A DNA stretch of 64,000 nt from positions 203,405,501-203,469,500 of the forward strand of contig NC_134139.1 in assembly GCF_033958435.1 (NCBI RefSeq), written 5' to 3'. Made by a program: the position numbers and the translations under genes. Of this stretch, positions 33,409 to 44,113 are shown piece after piece. Below the pieces are notes generated by a model. It worked only from the letters and a program-made list of their open reading frames with translations. It was not told where the DNA came from and did not search any database. This DNA is from Carettochelys insculpta (taxonomy: Eukaryota > Chordata > Testudines > Carettochelyidae). Within the stretch, counting starts at the first letter, position 1. Every line of letters begins with the position of its first letter.

Positions 33409-33519
33409 GTAGGTACTCTCCCTGCTAAATCTCCTACTCTTATTATTCCCCATGAGTGTTGATGGTAGAAGGTGAGGGCTGGGCTGTCAACCCTGGGACA
33501 AAGGACCAGATTCAGAGTT

Positions 33520-33800
33520 CAGTCTCAGGGCTTGTCAAGACTGCTCCCTACTTTGGCACTTTGAGTGTGTGGAGGCAGGTGGGGAGCACAACAGACTTTA
33601 AAGTTCCTTGCCACCAAAGTCTTGTGTTAAAAACTCCCCAAGGTCACAGATTCCCTGGCCTTGGAATGATATCACTGCCACTACCCAAGTGCAAAAACCC
33701 CTCTGAAAACTCAGAAAGGCGCACTTGGGAGTTCCTTCCTGTGAGGTAACCTCAATTTCTTTTAACCCTCCCTCTGGAGAGGGCCCGAAAGTTGTAATTT
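33520..33800 (+). repeat. Dispersed repeat, 'aaggtcacagattccct' family
   Basis: Second copy of the family at 18430-18840, with 'ccccaaggtcacagattccc', 'cacccaag'-like text, 'gaaaggcgcacttgggagt' and a pyrimidine-rich end. Antisense and sense frames across it (33456-33749, 33598-33906) are shadows. Confidence 0.5.
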
Positions 33801-34019
33801 CTCTTAGGCTCCATCTACACCATGAGATGAATCTGGATTTATTAAAATCAGTTTTGTAACACTGGCTTCTATAAATTTGAAGCTGCGTATCCTCACCTCC
33901 CCACAAATTCCCTACAGAGTCAACTTCATATATTCATCGTGGCTATGTCATAGAAAAAGGGAAAATACATAAATAATAATAAAATAAAAACACTACTTGC
34001 ATTATAGTTAATTATTTTA
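33801..34019. other. AT-rich spacer with one MITE-like end
   Basis: 'ggctccatctacaccatg' at about 33809 resembles a MITE end, but no partner end is seen. An A/T-rich (aataat)-like tract at 33970-34025 leads into the minisatellite-cored element. Confidence 0.35.
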
Positions 34020-34129
34020 TTATTATTGTTGATCTGAGCTGTGGTGGGGAAAAGACCCTCGCCCCCAAATCACTCCCCCTCAACTTCCCCAGCTTAAACC
34101 CCACACTCAGATGCTGGAGGGGCTGCGGG

Positions 34130-34860
34130 GAGTCACACTCTGGGGTTGAGGGGTCACACTCAAGGGCTAGAAGGGTTGGGGGTTGGGGGGCCCCACTCAG
34201 GGGCTGGGAGGAGTCACATGCAAGGTCTGGGAGGAGTCACACTCACACTGGGGAAGCTGGGAGGGTCACACTCAGAGGCTGGAGGGGCTGGGGGGTTCAC
34301 ATTCAGGGGCTGGTGGAGTTGAGGGACTGTGGGTGTCACACATTCGGGGCAGGGGGCTGGGTGTCATACTCAGGCTGGGGTCACACTCAGAGCCAGGGGA
34401 ATCACACTTGGGTTGTGGGAGTAGGGGGCTCACACTCAGGGACTAGGGAGTTGGGGGACTGTGGGGGTCACACTTGGGGCAGGGGGTTGGGGGTCACACT
34501 CAGGGCCTGGGGGAATCACACTTGGGTTGAAAGGGTAGGGGGCTCTCACTCAGGGGTTGGGGAGTTGGAGGGCTGGGATATTCACATTTAGGCTGGGGAG
34601 TCAGACTCAAGGGCTTTGGGGTCACACTTGGGCTGGGGGAGTCACACTCAGGTTGGGGGCTGGGAAGGTGACACAGGCTGGGGGTCACACTCGGGTTGTG
34701 GGGAGTCACACTTGGTCTGGGCACATCATACCTGGGGCTGGGAGGTCACTTGGGCTGGAGGGCTGGGGGTTTCACACTCAGGGGCTGGGGGACCAGGGTC
34801 ACACTCAGAGACTGGGGGGTCTGACTGAGTCACACTCAGGGGCTGGGGGAGATACAAGAA
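34130..34860. repeat. Irregular minisatellite, 'gggtcacactcaggggctgg' unit
   Basis: About 28 variants of a 20-50 bp unit built from 'tcacactcagg' and 'ggctggggg' run for roughly 730 bp, with strong G bias on the plus strand. Unit length varies because the G-rich spacer expands and contracts. Reading frames across it (34183-34446, 34557-34997) are repeats, not proteins. Confidence 0.9.
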
Positions 34861-35026
34861 AAAAAATACAAACTGATGAATCAGCTACACAGAACAGAAG
34901 GGGGGCAAAAGGTGGGAAGGGAGCGCGGCAAAAATTACTGCAGGGGTTTATTAAGTTATTTGCCTGGGATAGCTACAAATATCAAAGGTCTTTGTAATGC
35001 ATAACTGCTTCTCTATTGATAGAGAA

Positions 35027-35269
35027 AGCTGCTGGATGTGGCAGCATTAAGGAGCTGCAAATGGCTTCTTTCAGAGCCACATGCAGCTCCGAGCTGCTGG
35101 TGACCCTTAACAAATCTAATGGCGACCCAGGTTTAGGTCCCGACCCATAGCTGCTGGATGTGGCAGCATTAAGGAGCTGCAAATGGCTTCTTTCAGAGCC
35201 ACATGCAGCTCCGAGCTGCTGGTGACCCTTAACAAATCTAATGGCGACCCAGGTTTAGGTCCCGACCCA
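35027..35269. repeat. Near-exact tandem duplication, 122-bp period
   Basis: 35027-35147 and 35149-35269 read the same over about 121 bases, from 'agctgctggatgtggcagca' to 'ggtcccgaccca'. The unit is the end segment of the hAT-like family also at 39252. The absence of visible differences implies a very recent duplication or an assembly artefact. Confidence 0.9.
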
Positions 35270-35276
35270 ATCCCTG

Positions 35277-35689
35277 GATTAGAGGATACCAACTTTTCCT
35301 TATCTATGAATATGTGAAAATGTGATTTGCATCAATGTCTGGCCTATATGAAAACCTGTGCCCGTTTTCATTAAAGGTAATTTCACTAAAGGTGTGTTTT
35401 GAAATAGGTGTAGTTTCAGGGGTGCGAACTCTTAAATCAGTTTAAACTTGATGCACAGCTTAATTTGGTTCCTGTTTTTAAAATACAGCCATTTAAGTGT
35501 CTGTAATAGCTCTAGCCTATTCAGTTAAAGCAGTGCCCTGCGTTAGAGAGACAAGACATCCCTGACACTTTGGTGAGGATCTAAGTAGAGCAGGGGACAT
35601 TTGCTTGTAAAGGAGCCTGATTCCCCCTCAGCCCCAAACCTGAGCCATAGCAATGGATAAACCAAAGAGTTTACCTAGCCCAAAGAGTT
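35277..35689. other. Unassigned AT-rich spacer
   Basis: No gene or repeat recognised. A short direct repeat 'caaagagtttacctag/caaagagtttacctaa' sits at 35664-35697, next to the CR1 5' truncation point. Confidence 0.4.
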
Positions 35690-36955
35690 TACCTAACCCT
35701 AATATACCTAGATTTCCAGAAAGCCTTTGACACGGTCCCAGACCAAAGGCTTTTATGTAAATCAGGTGGTCATGGGATAGGAGGAAAGATCCTTTCATGG
35801 ATCAGGAATTGGTTAAAAGACAGAAAACAAAGGGTGGGAATAAATGGTAAATTTTCACAATGGAGGAGGGTAACTAGTGGTGTTCCCCAGGGGTCAGTCC
35901 TGGGACCGATCCTGTTCAACTTGTTCATCAATGATCTAGAAAATGAGGTAAGCAGTGAGGTGGCAAAGTTTGCAGATGACACCAAGTTGTTCAGGACAGT
36001 CAAAAGCAAAAGGGATTGTGAAGAACTACAAAAAGATCTCAGCAAACTGAATGATTGGGCAGCAAAATGGCAAATGAAATTTAATGTGGGTAAGTGTAAG
36101 GTAATGCATGTTGGAAAAAATAACCCAAATTACACGTACTACATGATGGGGTCAAATTTAACTACGACAGATCAGGAAAGGGATCTTGGAGTTATAGTGG
36201 ATAGTTCTCTGAAGACATCCACGCAGTGTGCAGCGGCAGTTAGTAAGGCAAATAGGATGTTAGGAATTATTAAAAAAGGGATCGATAATAAGACAAAAGA
36301 TATCATACTTCCCCTATATAAAACTATGGTACGCCCACATCTTGAGTACTGCGTGCAGATGTGGTCTCCTCACCTCAGAAAAGATATATTGGCATTAGAA
36401 AAGGTTCAGAAAAGGGCGACTAAGATGATTAGGGGCTTGGAACGGGTCCCATATGGGGAGAGCCTAGAGAGACTGGGACTTTTCAGTTTGGAAAAGAGGT
36501 GATTGAGGGGCGATATGATAGAGGTATATAAAATCATGAATGGTGTGGAGAAAGTAAATATAGAAAAATTATTTACCTTTTCCCATAATACAAGAACTAG
36601 GGGACACCAAATGAAATTGATGGGTAGTAGGTTCAAAACAGCGCACAGTCGACCTGTGGAACTCCTTGCCCGAGGAGGCTGTGAAGGCCAGGACTCTATT
36701 AGGGTTTAAAAAAGAGCTTGATAAATTTTTGCAGGTTAGGTCCATAAATGGCTATTAGCCAGGGATAAAGTATGGTGCCCCAGCCTTCAGAACAAGGGCA
36801 GGAGATGGATGGCAGGAGATAAATCACTTGATCATTGTCTTCTGTTCTCCTCTGGGGCACCTGGCATTGGCCACCGTCGGCAGATGGGATGCTGGGCTGG
36901 ATGGACCTTTGGTCTGACCCAGTATGGCCATTCTTATGTTCTTATGTTCTTATGA
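35690..36955 (+). mobile_element. CR1 LINE, young 5'-truncated copy, inverted partner
   Basis: Same subgroup as 28334-31130 but on the plus strand. It starts inside RT at the catalytic '[10 protein letters not shown]' segment and runs to a 3' end with repeated 'ttcttatg' octamers. The frame 35834-36502 (222 codons) keeps 'FADDTKLF' and differs from the other copy at only about six residues. It ends at a TGA where the other copy has CGA, a typical CpG decay. A short deletion after 'gggtagtaggttcaaaac' (about 36640) removes coding sequence. Inactive. Confidence 0.9.
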
Positions 36956-37144
36956 GTTAATTTTCCAGCTAGCACAAGTAACACTTAAGCATGGTTAGCT
37001 GGATATTTCTGATGGATATTCAGGTATCTGCATGCTAGGCTGCTCATGGCCTGTCTGGTGACACAGAGCCTCGGTGGGAAGGGGGTTAAGAGAGAACACG
37101 TGTATGCAGTGACGCCCGTCTTCTTGGCTGATGGAGAATAATAC

Positions 37145-37262
37145 AGATCAGAACAAAAAGCAGTCAAGTAGCACTTTAAAGACTAACAAAATAGTTTATT
37201 AGGTGAGCTTTTGTGGGACAGACCCACTTCTTCAGACCATAGCCAGACCAGAACAGACTCAG
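37145..37262 (-). mobile_element. SINE fragment, first tail type
   Basis: Minus-strand body 'gtctgttctggtctggctat' to 'gctttttgtt'. It ends abruptly at both sides, keeping only the part corresponding to one arm of the fold-back element at 6728. Flanking duplications not identified. Confidence 0.75.
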
Positions 37263-37817
37263 CTGTGAGATTTCTCCCTGGAGGAGCACTTTTACATGGT
37301 TGCTCACACCCAAGTTAGCGAAAGAGCATTTATGTGGAAATCTACCTCTAGCCATTGAATTGCACCAGGCGGAAGGGGAATTGGGCTCCCCAGGTCTCCT
37401 GTAGTCTAGAATGGCTCTTGCTGCTTCTAGCGTGCTAGTATGAACGTTCACAGGAAGACTCATCAGATGTGGATTGGCACCTCCCTAGACTGATTATCCA
37501 TCAAATACTTCTATTCAACTTGAACTATCCCTTCAGTGTTGCCACTCCGAATCAAACATGTTGTACAACTTCATACCAAAGCTCATAGTCTCAAATACAA
37601 AAACGATACAGACATACACATAGTATAATCCTAACCAGCAGATTGTAAGCTCTTCATAAGATACCTCACATGGTGTAAGATTTGTTGCACATAGGTAACA
37701 GTGTTTGCAACAGTGATCTATATGGTCATACATCAATCAGGTAACGTCGCAGGGCTCTGCAAGGGAGAAGGGGGGACTGAGGGGTAGTGCACCATCTTTC
37801 AGGTGCCACAAAACCGT
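37263..37817. other. Unassigned spacer
   Basis: No domain in the frames at 37176-37463 (-) or 37533-37736 (-); the former overlaps the SINE. No repeat ends recognised. Confidence 0.4.
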
Positions 37818-38165
37818 GTGGGCCTTGTCTGCACGGCAAGTCACTGCATGGCAAGCCAAGAGGTGAATCTACAGCACACCACCTGGCTGTGCAGCTGCAC
37901 CCCCACATGGGCACTGCTACGGCCCAGTGAAAGTGCAGCTTGGCGTATTTCTCCTTGGAAACTTTACTGTGCAGCAAGCTGGGATGTGGAGAGTCCCACC
38001 TTGGCTGGCCAGGCAGGAGCAGCTCAGCGCTTATGCATGTGCCTGAACCTATGTGTGTGACTATCCCCATTGCCATGTGCTTTGCTGGATCCAGATCCCA
38101 TGGGGAGCAAGTTGAAATCGGAGGAAATAGTCCGAGGGTAGGTCCATGCTGCACTAACAGATCCG
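37818..38165. mobile_element. Probable degraded MITE
   Basis: The left text 'gggccttgtctgcacggc' and the right text 'gggtaggtccatgctgcac' resemble the 'ggc-tgtctacactgc' end type, but both are decayed and not well paired. Large frames here (37726-38154 minus) are not supported by any domain. Confidence 0.3.
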
Positions 38166-38274
38166 TGGCACAGCCATAGCTGCAGGCCCACTGACAGCAG
38201 GAAGGATGGGGGCAGTGGCACTGGAGCTCAGAGATTCAAAGACGGGTGGAGCTCCCGACTACAAATACTACTGG

Positions 38275-38400
38275 AGCCCCAGGCCCTTTTGAATTGCCAC
38301 CAAAGCACTGGAGTACCACTCTGCATGGCTCTGAGTGCTGGAGGGGGTGCTGACAGCCTGAGGCCCTGCCCCTTCCAGGGGTGGAGCCAGTCTGCCCCGC
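38275..38400 (-). repeat. GC-rich dispersed repeat ('gggcctggcaat' type)
   Basis: 'ccccaggcccttttgaatt' and 'gccctgccccttccaggggt' parallel, in reverse, the text near 2440-2620 and 48285-48500. Class unknown. Confidence 0.3.
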
Positions 38401-39243
38401 ACACACACACCTTGCTCCAGCGCTCGTGATGGCTGTCGTCCCTGCTGCCTGGCTGTGACAGGTCAGCTGACTTGCGCTCACAGAACTGTAAAATTGCAGT
38501 GGAGACATTCCATCTCTAGGCTCTGAGACTCAGCCTGCGGCCCCGGCACTCACTACAATGTCTCCCTCTGCCAATCATGATCTAATGTGCCCGTCAGCGC
38601 ACAGGTCACTGCACGTAGTCTGTGAAATAAGGAGAAAAGGGCATGAAAGTGAGGACAAACAGAAAGACATTTTAGAAATTACTGATGGGGAGAGGGGTCC
38701 ATCTTAGCCCATCTTCCAGCCAGTGCTGGGCCATTCCTGCACTCTCCCCTCCAGTCCAGTCTGCCTTTAAATGTCTCAAGTGACTAGATTTCCATCCTTT
38801 ATCTGGGAAGAGGTGGCAGTCATCATTTTGCCATTAGGAATGGCCCTTTAGTGGAGTTTGATCCTGATATTCCAAAGTTACCTACCTAAATCAGTCCTTT
38901 ACCCATTCCTTCTGGGGGGCAGGAAATACCCCCCTCTCCCTTCTGATCTGTCCAGCTATTGGCTTGTAGGCACAGAAAGGTGCTGAACATCACAGAAACG
39001 TCCAACATGCCTTCCAGGTGAGCACCAGGCATCTTTTGGGTCTCCTTTGTCTTTCCAGGAAGAATCGGTGTTTTTCCACCAACTCCATCAAGAGAGAAAC
39101 TGACGCCTCCAGGCTCATGAGGGTGGTAAGTTCCACAGACCTCTGCAAAAGGTGCTTCTCCTGAGCACAGCTGTAGCAGAGGGGATCCTGTAGCAGTGTT
39201 GATAGGGTGCATTCCTGACAGCTTTGCATTTGCTTTCCTCTTT
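38401..39243. other. Unassigned stretch
   Basis: A short (ca)n run sits near 38398-38410. Minus-strand frames at 38886-39342 overlap one another without a domain. The last 8 bases form the target site of the next element. Confidence 0.4.
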
Positions 39244-39251
39244 GTCTAGTT

Positions 39252-40241
39252 CAGGGATTCCTGACCCATGGGTCGCACTTAGATTTGATAAGGATTGCTG
39301 GCTGGGCGGCTCCAAGAAGCATGTGGCTCTTAAAGGAGCCATTTGCGGCTCCTTAGCTGCCGCCTGTCTCCTCCTCAGCTCTCAGTCCCTGCCCTGCGGT
39401 GCTGAAATGGAACTCAGTTTAACTGGTTTAACAGTCAGCAGTAGGGAACCTGCCCTGAAACCAATTAAATTAAGTCCCATTTCAGTGCAGCAGGGCCAGG
39501 AACTGCCTGCGCTACAGCTGGGGAAGGGAGCAGGAGGGCTGGGGGAAGCCAGGCAGAAAAGGAGGCAGCCCAGAAAAGGAGCAGTGGGCATGAGTAGCAG
39601 CAGCACGGCATTTTGCTGCGCGGTAGGTGGGGGAGCAGTGGGGACTGAGAGCTGGTCAGGGCTCTGTGTCCCAGTCAGCTCCCAGATGTGGGGCTGTGGG
39701 GGTTCTCCCTGCACCCCTGGCCAGGGATCCTGCAGCTAGTGCTGCCAACCAGGTCTCTGTGCCCCAGTCAGCTCCCAGCTGCAGACTTGCTGGGGTTTCC
39801 CCCCCATCCCTGGGGAGGGAACCTGCAGCTGGCGCTGCCAGCCCGGGCTCCCCACACCCCAGCCAACTCTCAGCTGTGAGGCTATGGGGGGTTTCCCTCT
39901 GCACTCCTGGCCAGGGAGCCCGTGGCTGGAGCTGCTGGCCAGGGATCCATGCCCCAGCCAGCTCCCAGCCATGGGGCTGCCAGGGTACTCCCTTAGGATA
40001 CATATTAATTACTTTATTTACTTTCAACTATATAAATTTTACATGTATGTTGCAAGGGCGGATCCAGGTGAACTTTTCATGGGGTGTTTAAAAATGTTCA
40101 AGGGGGTAAAATAGAATCAAGATTTATAATTTTTTTCTCCCAAGGGAGAACCTCCCCCTACCCCTTTTGAATTCCCTTGGTCACAAAGTCTCACTGAATT
40201 GTCAGAATGGGTCCACCTCTTCAAAAGGTTGAGAACTGCTG
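39252..40241 (+). mobile_element. Non-autonomous hAT-like element with 95-bp minisatellite
   Basis: The ends are 'cagggattcctgaccca' and 'aaaaggttgagaactgctg', both with the CAG/CTG terminus. The flanking 8-mers 'gtctagtt' (39244-39251) and 'atctagtt' (40242-40249) match at 7 of 8. The interior holds four imperfect units of about 95 bp starting near 39671, 39764, 39859 and 39954 ('ccagtcagctcccag' and variants). AT-rich arm text follows. Frames on both strands (39224-39739, 39627-40091, 39656-40027) exist because the repeat unit is GC-rich. No transposase. Confidence 0.75.
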
Positions 40242-40249
40242 ATCTAGTT

Positions 40250-40794
40250 GTACCACGGGCTGGCTGTCTTGCCCTTGGGCTCCACTCCTGCTTGGAGAGG
40301 GAAGGGGCAGCCCAAGTGTGGATTGTGCCAAGAGCAGCTTGTGTGAACGCGCTGGAAACAGGCACTCTGAGGGCAGGGCCTTGGAGGAGAGAGAAAGTGG
40401 CTAGAGAGAGTGAGGAATGTGTTCCAAGCGTTCAGACCAGGAGTGGAAATTAGGAACACCCAGCTCCTCCGATATTGGACAAAGCCTTTACGTTGCCTCA
40501 GTTTCCCAGTTCAGGAGTGTCAGTTACAGGGCTAATTGTACCACTGTCCCCTTTGGTCTCTGAATACATCCCCCAGTGTCAGACCTCATGCCCTTACTTA
40601 CCTGCAGTGCAGTTTTGGACTTAGACCAGAGTACAACCCCTCCCCCATCCCTGTACCATGACTTATGCCAACTAATTATGACGGTGCAAGTCCTCCTGGA
40701 TGCCTGCATTTCTTCCTTCAGGATTGTGATCAGGGGCCTAGCCTACCTCTGACACCTTCACAAGAGTCACCTGGGAGCAGTTAGTCAGGGAAAA
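40250..40794. other. Unassigned spacer
   Basis: 'gttgcctcagtttcccagt' at about 40493-40511 is a possible MIR scrap. Frames at 40199-40459 overlap antisense. No gene. Confidence 0.35.
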
Positions 40795-40935
40795 AAGCAA
40801 GCAGTCCTATAGCACCTTGACGACTAACAATTTTATTACCTAATAAATACAATTGGTAGTCTTCAAGGTGCTACAGGACTGCTTGGGGGTTATGATGTGA
40901 AGTTACAGATTAGCATGGCTACCTCTCTGAGACTA
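40795..40935 (+). mobile_element. Fold-back SINE, short arms
   Basis: Left arm 40798-40838 and right arm 40841-40885 are imperfect reverse complements ('caagcagtcct' against 'aggactgcttg'), meeting with almost no loop. The complete tail follows on the right ('ttacagattagcatggctac'), so the element is on the plus strand and the antisense arm is at its 5' side. No target duplication found. Confidence 0.7.
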
Positions 40936-41017
40936 CTTACCGTTATTCAGGGAATTCATCTGTCAGGCAAGGAAGTATATGGACGTGCTAACAGGTTAAG
41001 GAACTCAGTTAGACAGA

Positions 41018-41218
41018 TATCAGAGGGGTAGCTGAGTTAGTCTTTGTATCTTCAACAACAAGAAGTCCTGTGGTACCTTGTAGACTAACAGATATTTTGG
41101 AGCATAAGCTTTTGTGGGCAGAGACCCATGTCGTCATGCATCTGATGAAGTGGGTCTTTGCCCACAAAAGTTTATGCTTCAAATATCTTAGTCTATAAGG
41201 TACCACAGGACTTCTTGA
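41018..41218 (-). mobile_element. Fold-back SINE with 12-bp target duplication
   Basis: Arms 41059-41128 and 41151-41217 are reverse complements over about 67-70 bp with a few differences; the loop is 22 nt. The complete tail lies at the left ('tatcagaggggtagctgag'), so the element is on the minus strand. 'cagttagacaga' occurs perfectly at 41006-41017 and 41219-41230 and brackets the whole palindrome, which shows one insertion. The body is the second tail type ('gtctttgcccacaaaag'). Confidence 0.9.
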
Positions 41219-41230
41219 CAGTTAGACAGA

Positions 41231-43469
41231 GAACTTCAGCGCAGAAAGACAGCTGTCAGAGAGACACTGGGACTGCAAGGAGAGGTTCCTTCTGGCAGAG
41301 TGATGGGAAGCTGCCTGACAAAACCACCCCTCCAAAGAGGGAGAAACAGGACAGGCAACTAGGGAAGGCTACCTAGATGGGAAGGAGCTTTGGGAACAAG
41401 GGACTAAGACACATTGGGTCTGGCTGTTGCATCCCTGCCCCAACCCAACCAGGGACTTTTAGAAAAGAAGCTCCTAGGAGTGAGCCCTAGAGCTGATTTG
41501 CCCCTATTGGAGCCCTACTCTGTTCCCAAGGGTCTTTGACAGGGATGTGACCAGTGATGCCCCATACCCAATGTCCTTTTAAAACGAGTTTGCTTTTTAG
41601 CAAGCAGAACAAAGCATTGGAGAAAATGATTTCAAAATATCAAGTAACCTGTGTGCATGCCCAGGTTGAGCCGTGCTTCCCCTTGGTTACAAGCTAAGTT
41701 ACAACAGGCTTTCCTCTGGAGTTACAGGAAAAGATCAGGCCCAATTTACATTCATCTAGGAAGGCAAGGGGCTCTTGGGACTTACCTTCATCTGCGTTTG
41801 CCTTCAAGACAGCATATGCCCCAGACTGCTCCCCCTTCTTAGGTGCAATTGTCTTTTTCCCCCTAAAACCCCATCCAATCTGTGAATGCCTGACCACGTT
41901 GCTCAAAGGCATTTGTTACAAGGTCATGGTGTGAGGTCGTCTCTTTGCCAGTGGCTGGTGTTTCCCGGTCAGCCAGGCCATAAGAGTTTCCCTATGATTG
42001 TAGCTACCGTGTTTGGTAGTTAGACGAATTCCGCCTTCACAATTCGCAGCCCCAAGCCCCATGACTGTGGGTGAGAATAACGAACCTGTCTGCTCCTTCC
42101 AACATACCAGCTCCCTACTCCAGGGATCCTAAACACACGCTACTTTGGAGGATGCAAATCCAGCTGCACCCCAGAGCAACCCCATGATCACAGCAAGTCA
42201 GATGAGCAGAACTCCTCTTAATTACCAGCCGGGCAGAGCCTTTTCTGGAGTAATTATTGACTACTTCTGGGCAAGCGCTTTCTTCCTTTTTGTCTCTTCT
42301 GTGGAGCTGAGCACAGGAGTGTATAATTAAGGACTAGACCGTCTTAAAACATGACCATTATTTTCAAACTTGGGCAGCTAGTGTTAGGCACCAAAGCCCA
42401 TATTTAGTCACCTAAATAAATGTCCTGACTGTTCAGAGTCACCAAACACACTCATTTCCCATTGACTCCAGTTGCTCCACACTGTATGAAACCGGGCCCG
42501 GCACTCTGAAATGTTACACTGTGCCACTGCCAGGGTTGTTCTTAGGTTGCCTCTTCCTCTGTGTACTTGGAAAGGCTGGTAGAATCTCCCAGGGAGCAGC
42601 GGAGTTACCCACGCGCTGCCTTTCAGGTCTCCAGGGAGAGGTGCTGCGGGAGGAAGACAGATCTCTGAACTAACAGAAGAATATTTGTTGGTAACTGTCA
42701 TTGGTTCCTCTCCTATACCCCTTGTGGCTGACCAGCCCTGAGTTTTGAAGGGACTGAAAATGGAGAGGCGGCCCTTTGGCTTCAGTTCAGCATCTCGTAA
42801 CCAAACATGACACATCTGGAACAACTGGAAGTTGTTACTCTCTCTAAGCTCTTTTGCAGTCTAAACATAGCATGTCTCAGTGCGCTTTCGAGGGGGACAT
42901 GTATCCTTCATGCTCTCCACACTGTGGATATGTATGGTATATCCCTGCTACCCCCACCCCCTGATATTGGATGTCTCAGCCCAGAGATGAAGGACTGAGA
43001 GGATCTTTGATTCCAGACCTCCTGGTCCCATTGGCTCAGGTTATGGGAGGCCGGTGGTTCTTTGGTGCATGTGGAGGTTTCATAGGAAACTGTCCATCCA
43101 TGCCTTTCACTAACACAACGTTCAAACAGAATTGCCCTCGTCTATTCTAAAAGGGAAACGCCGTTGGGCCCCTCCCTGACGAGAGAGAGAAGGCCAGGGT
43201 CACACTGAGTGACTACAGACGGCTTCCCTTCCGGAGAAAGGGGAGAACAAGTGGTAACTTACAGTGTGGGCAGCCTGGTTCAGCACAACCTTTGCTGCAG
43301 CTGCTGGCCCTAACAGGCTGGCTGTGGATAGAGAAGAAACAGGAGAGTGGGGGATTGGAGAAAGGGAATTATACTAATTAATATCAACAGGGGATCTTGG
43401 AGCCTTTACAAGGATTAATTAGCCCTCACTGCGCCCAGGGTGAGACAGAGAAGTTGTGCTATCGTCGTG
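41231..43469. other. Unassigned intergenic stretch
   Basis: No repeat ends or domains recognised. The frame at 42408-42824 (-) lacks any splice or domain support. Sequence is moderately GC-balanced and looks like old unique DNA. Confidence 0.4.
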
Positions 43470-43560
43470 GTAATCTCCATTTGTAAAACAAGACACAGAG
43501 ATTACGTCACCCAGGAGTTGTGTGGCTGAGCTGAGAACAAAATCCTCCTCCTCCTCCTAA
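43470..43560 (-). repeat. MIR-like ancient SINE fragment
   Basis: 'aaaacaagacacagagatta' and 'gttgtgtggctgagctgag' follow the order of MIR complement text. A (cct)n patch follows. Weak. Confidence 0.35.
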
Positions 43561-43757
43561 TTCCCTGTCCGCTGCCTCTGGGAGCTGCAGGCGCTTAGCA
43601 CCTCTGCAAATCAGGTCACTTTTACTTAGGGGCAACTGTGGAGCTTGAGGAGCCCAATTTTAAGCAGTGAGTTAGAACACATCAGCCTGTTTTACATCTT
43701 CAGAGTGCCGTACAAGCACTGTATAAGTGCCCCGAGAATGACTAACAAGGCATCACT

Positions 43758-44050
43758 TAGGGCACGTCTATACTATGTGGAAGATGGACCCTGTTAGGGT
43801 TGATCTTCTGGGGTCTGATGTTGCATGACTGGTAGAGATACATGAAATCAAATTATATGGGGTTGGCAGTCGACCCCGTTCTCCTCAGTATCACAAGGAC
43901 TAAGGCAGGTTAACTGGAGAGTTTCTCCCATTGACCTTCCTCTGTGAGCACCGCCAGGTAAGTTGATTGCATATAAGTCAATTCCAGCTACACAACTGCC
44001 ATAGCTAGACTTGACTATCTACAATTGTCTTACCTGCCTAAGGCGCATAA
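43758..44050. mobile_element. MITE, 'gggcacgtctatac' type
   Basis: The left end 'agggcacgtctatactatg' is a decayed 'gggc-tgtctacac' end. Internal text 'cagctacacaactgccat' and 'tctacaattgtcttacctg' resembles the MITE at 27726. The right end is not clear. Confidence 0.55.
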
Positions 44051-44113
44051 AAAGCCCCTTCTAAACACTGATTTGAGATTACTGCCCAAGTCAACACCCT
44101 AGAGGCCGAATCT

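Larger units (their letters stand above)
34020..35276 (-). mobile_element. Partial hAT-like element with minisatellite core
   Basis: Read on the minus strand, the end at 35276 begins 'cagggattgggtcgggacct' and continues through the duplicated 122-bp unit. This aligns with the plus-strand start of the element at 39252 ('cagggattcctgacccatgg', 'gcatgtggctctt', 'agccatttgcggctcctt'). The interior is the G-rich minisatellite. The far terminal repeat, expected near 33950-34050, is not recognisable, so the left boundary is a guess and no target duplication can be tested. Confidence 0.5.

Noticed and set aside
34130..34860. CRISPR-like repeat array
   Set aside because: Units are contiguous and variable, with no constant repeat plus unique spacers; the window is vertebrate. 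It is a minisatellite.
37726..38154. 142-codon minus-strand frame as a host gene
   Set aside because: Overlaps a probable degraded MITE; Cys/Pro/Trp-rich without a recognisable pattern.
39224..40091. Frames of 171 and 154 codons plus and 123 codons minus
   Set aside because: Generated by the 95-bp repeat units. Three frames remain open on both strands, which is not coding behaviour.
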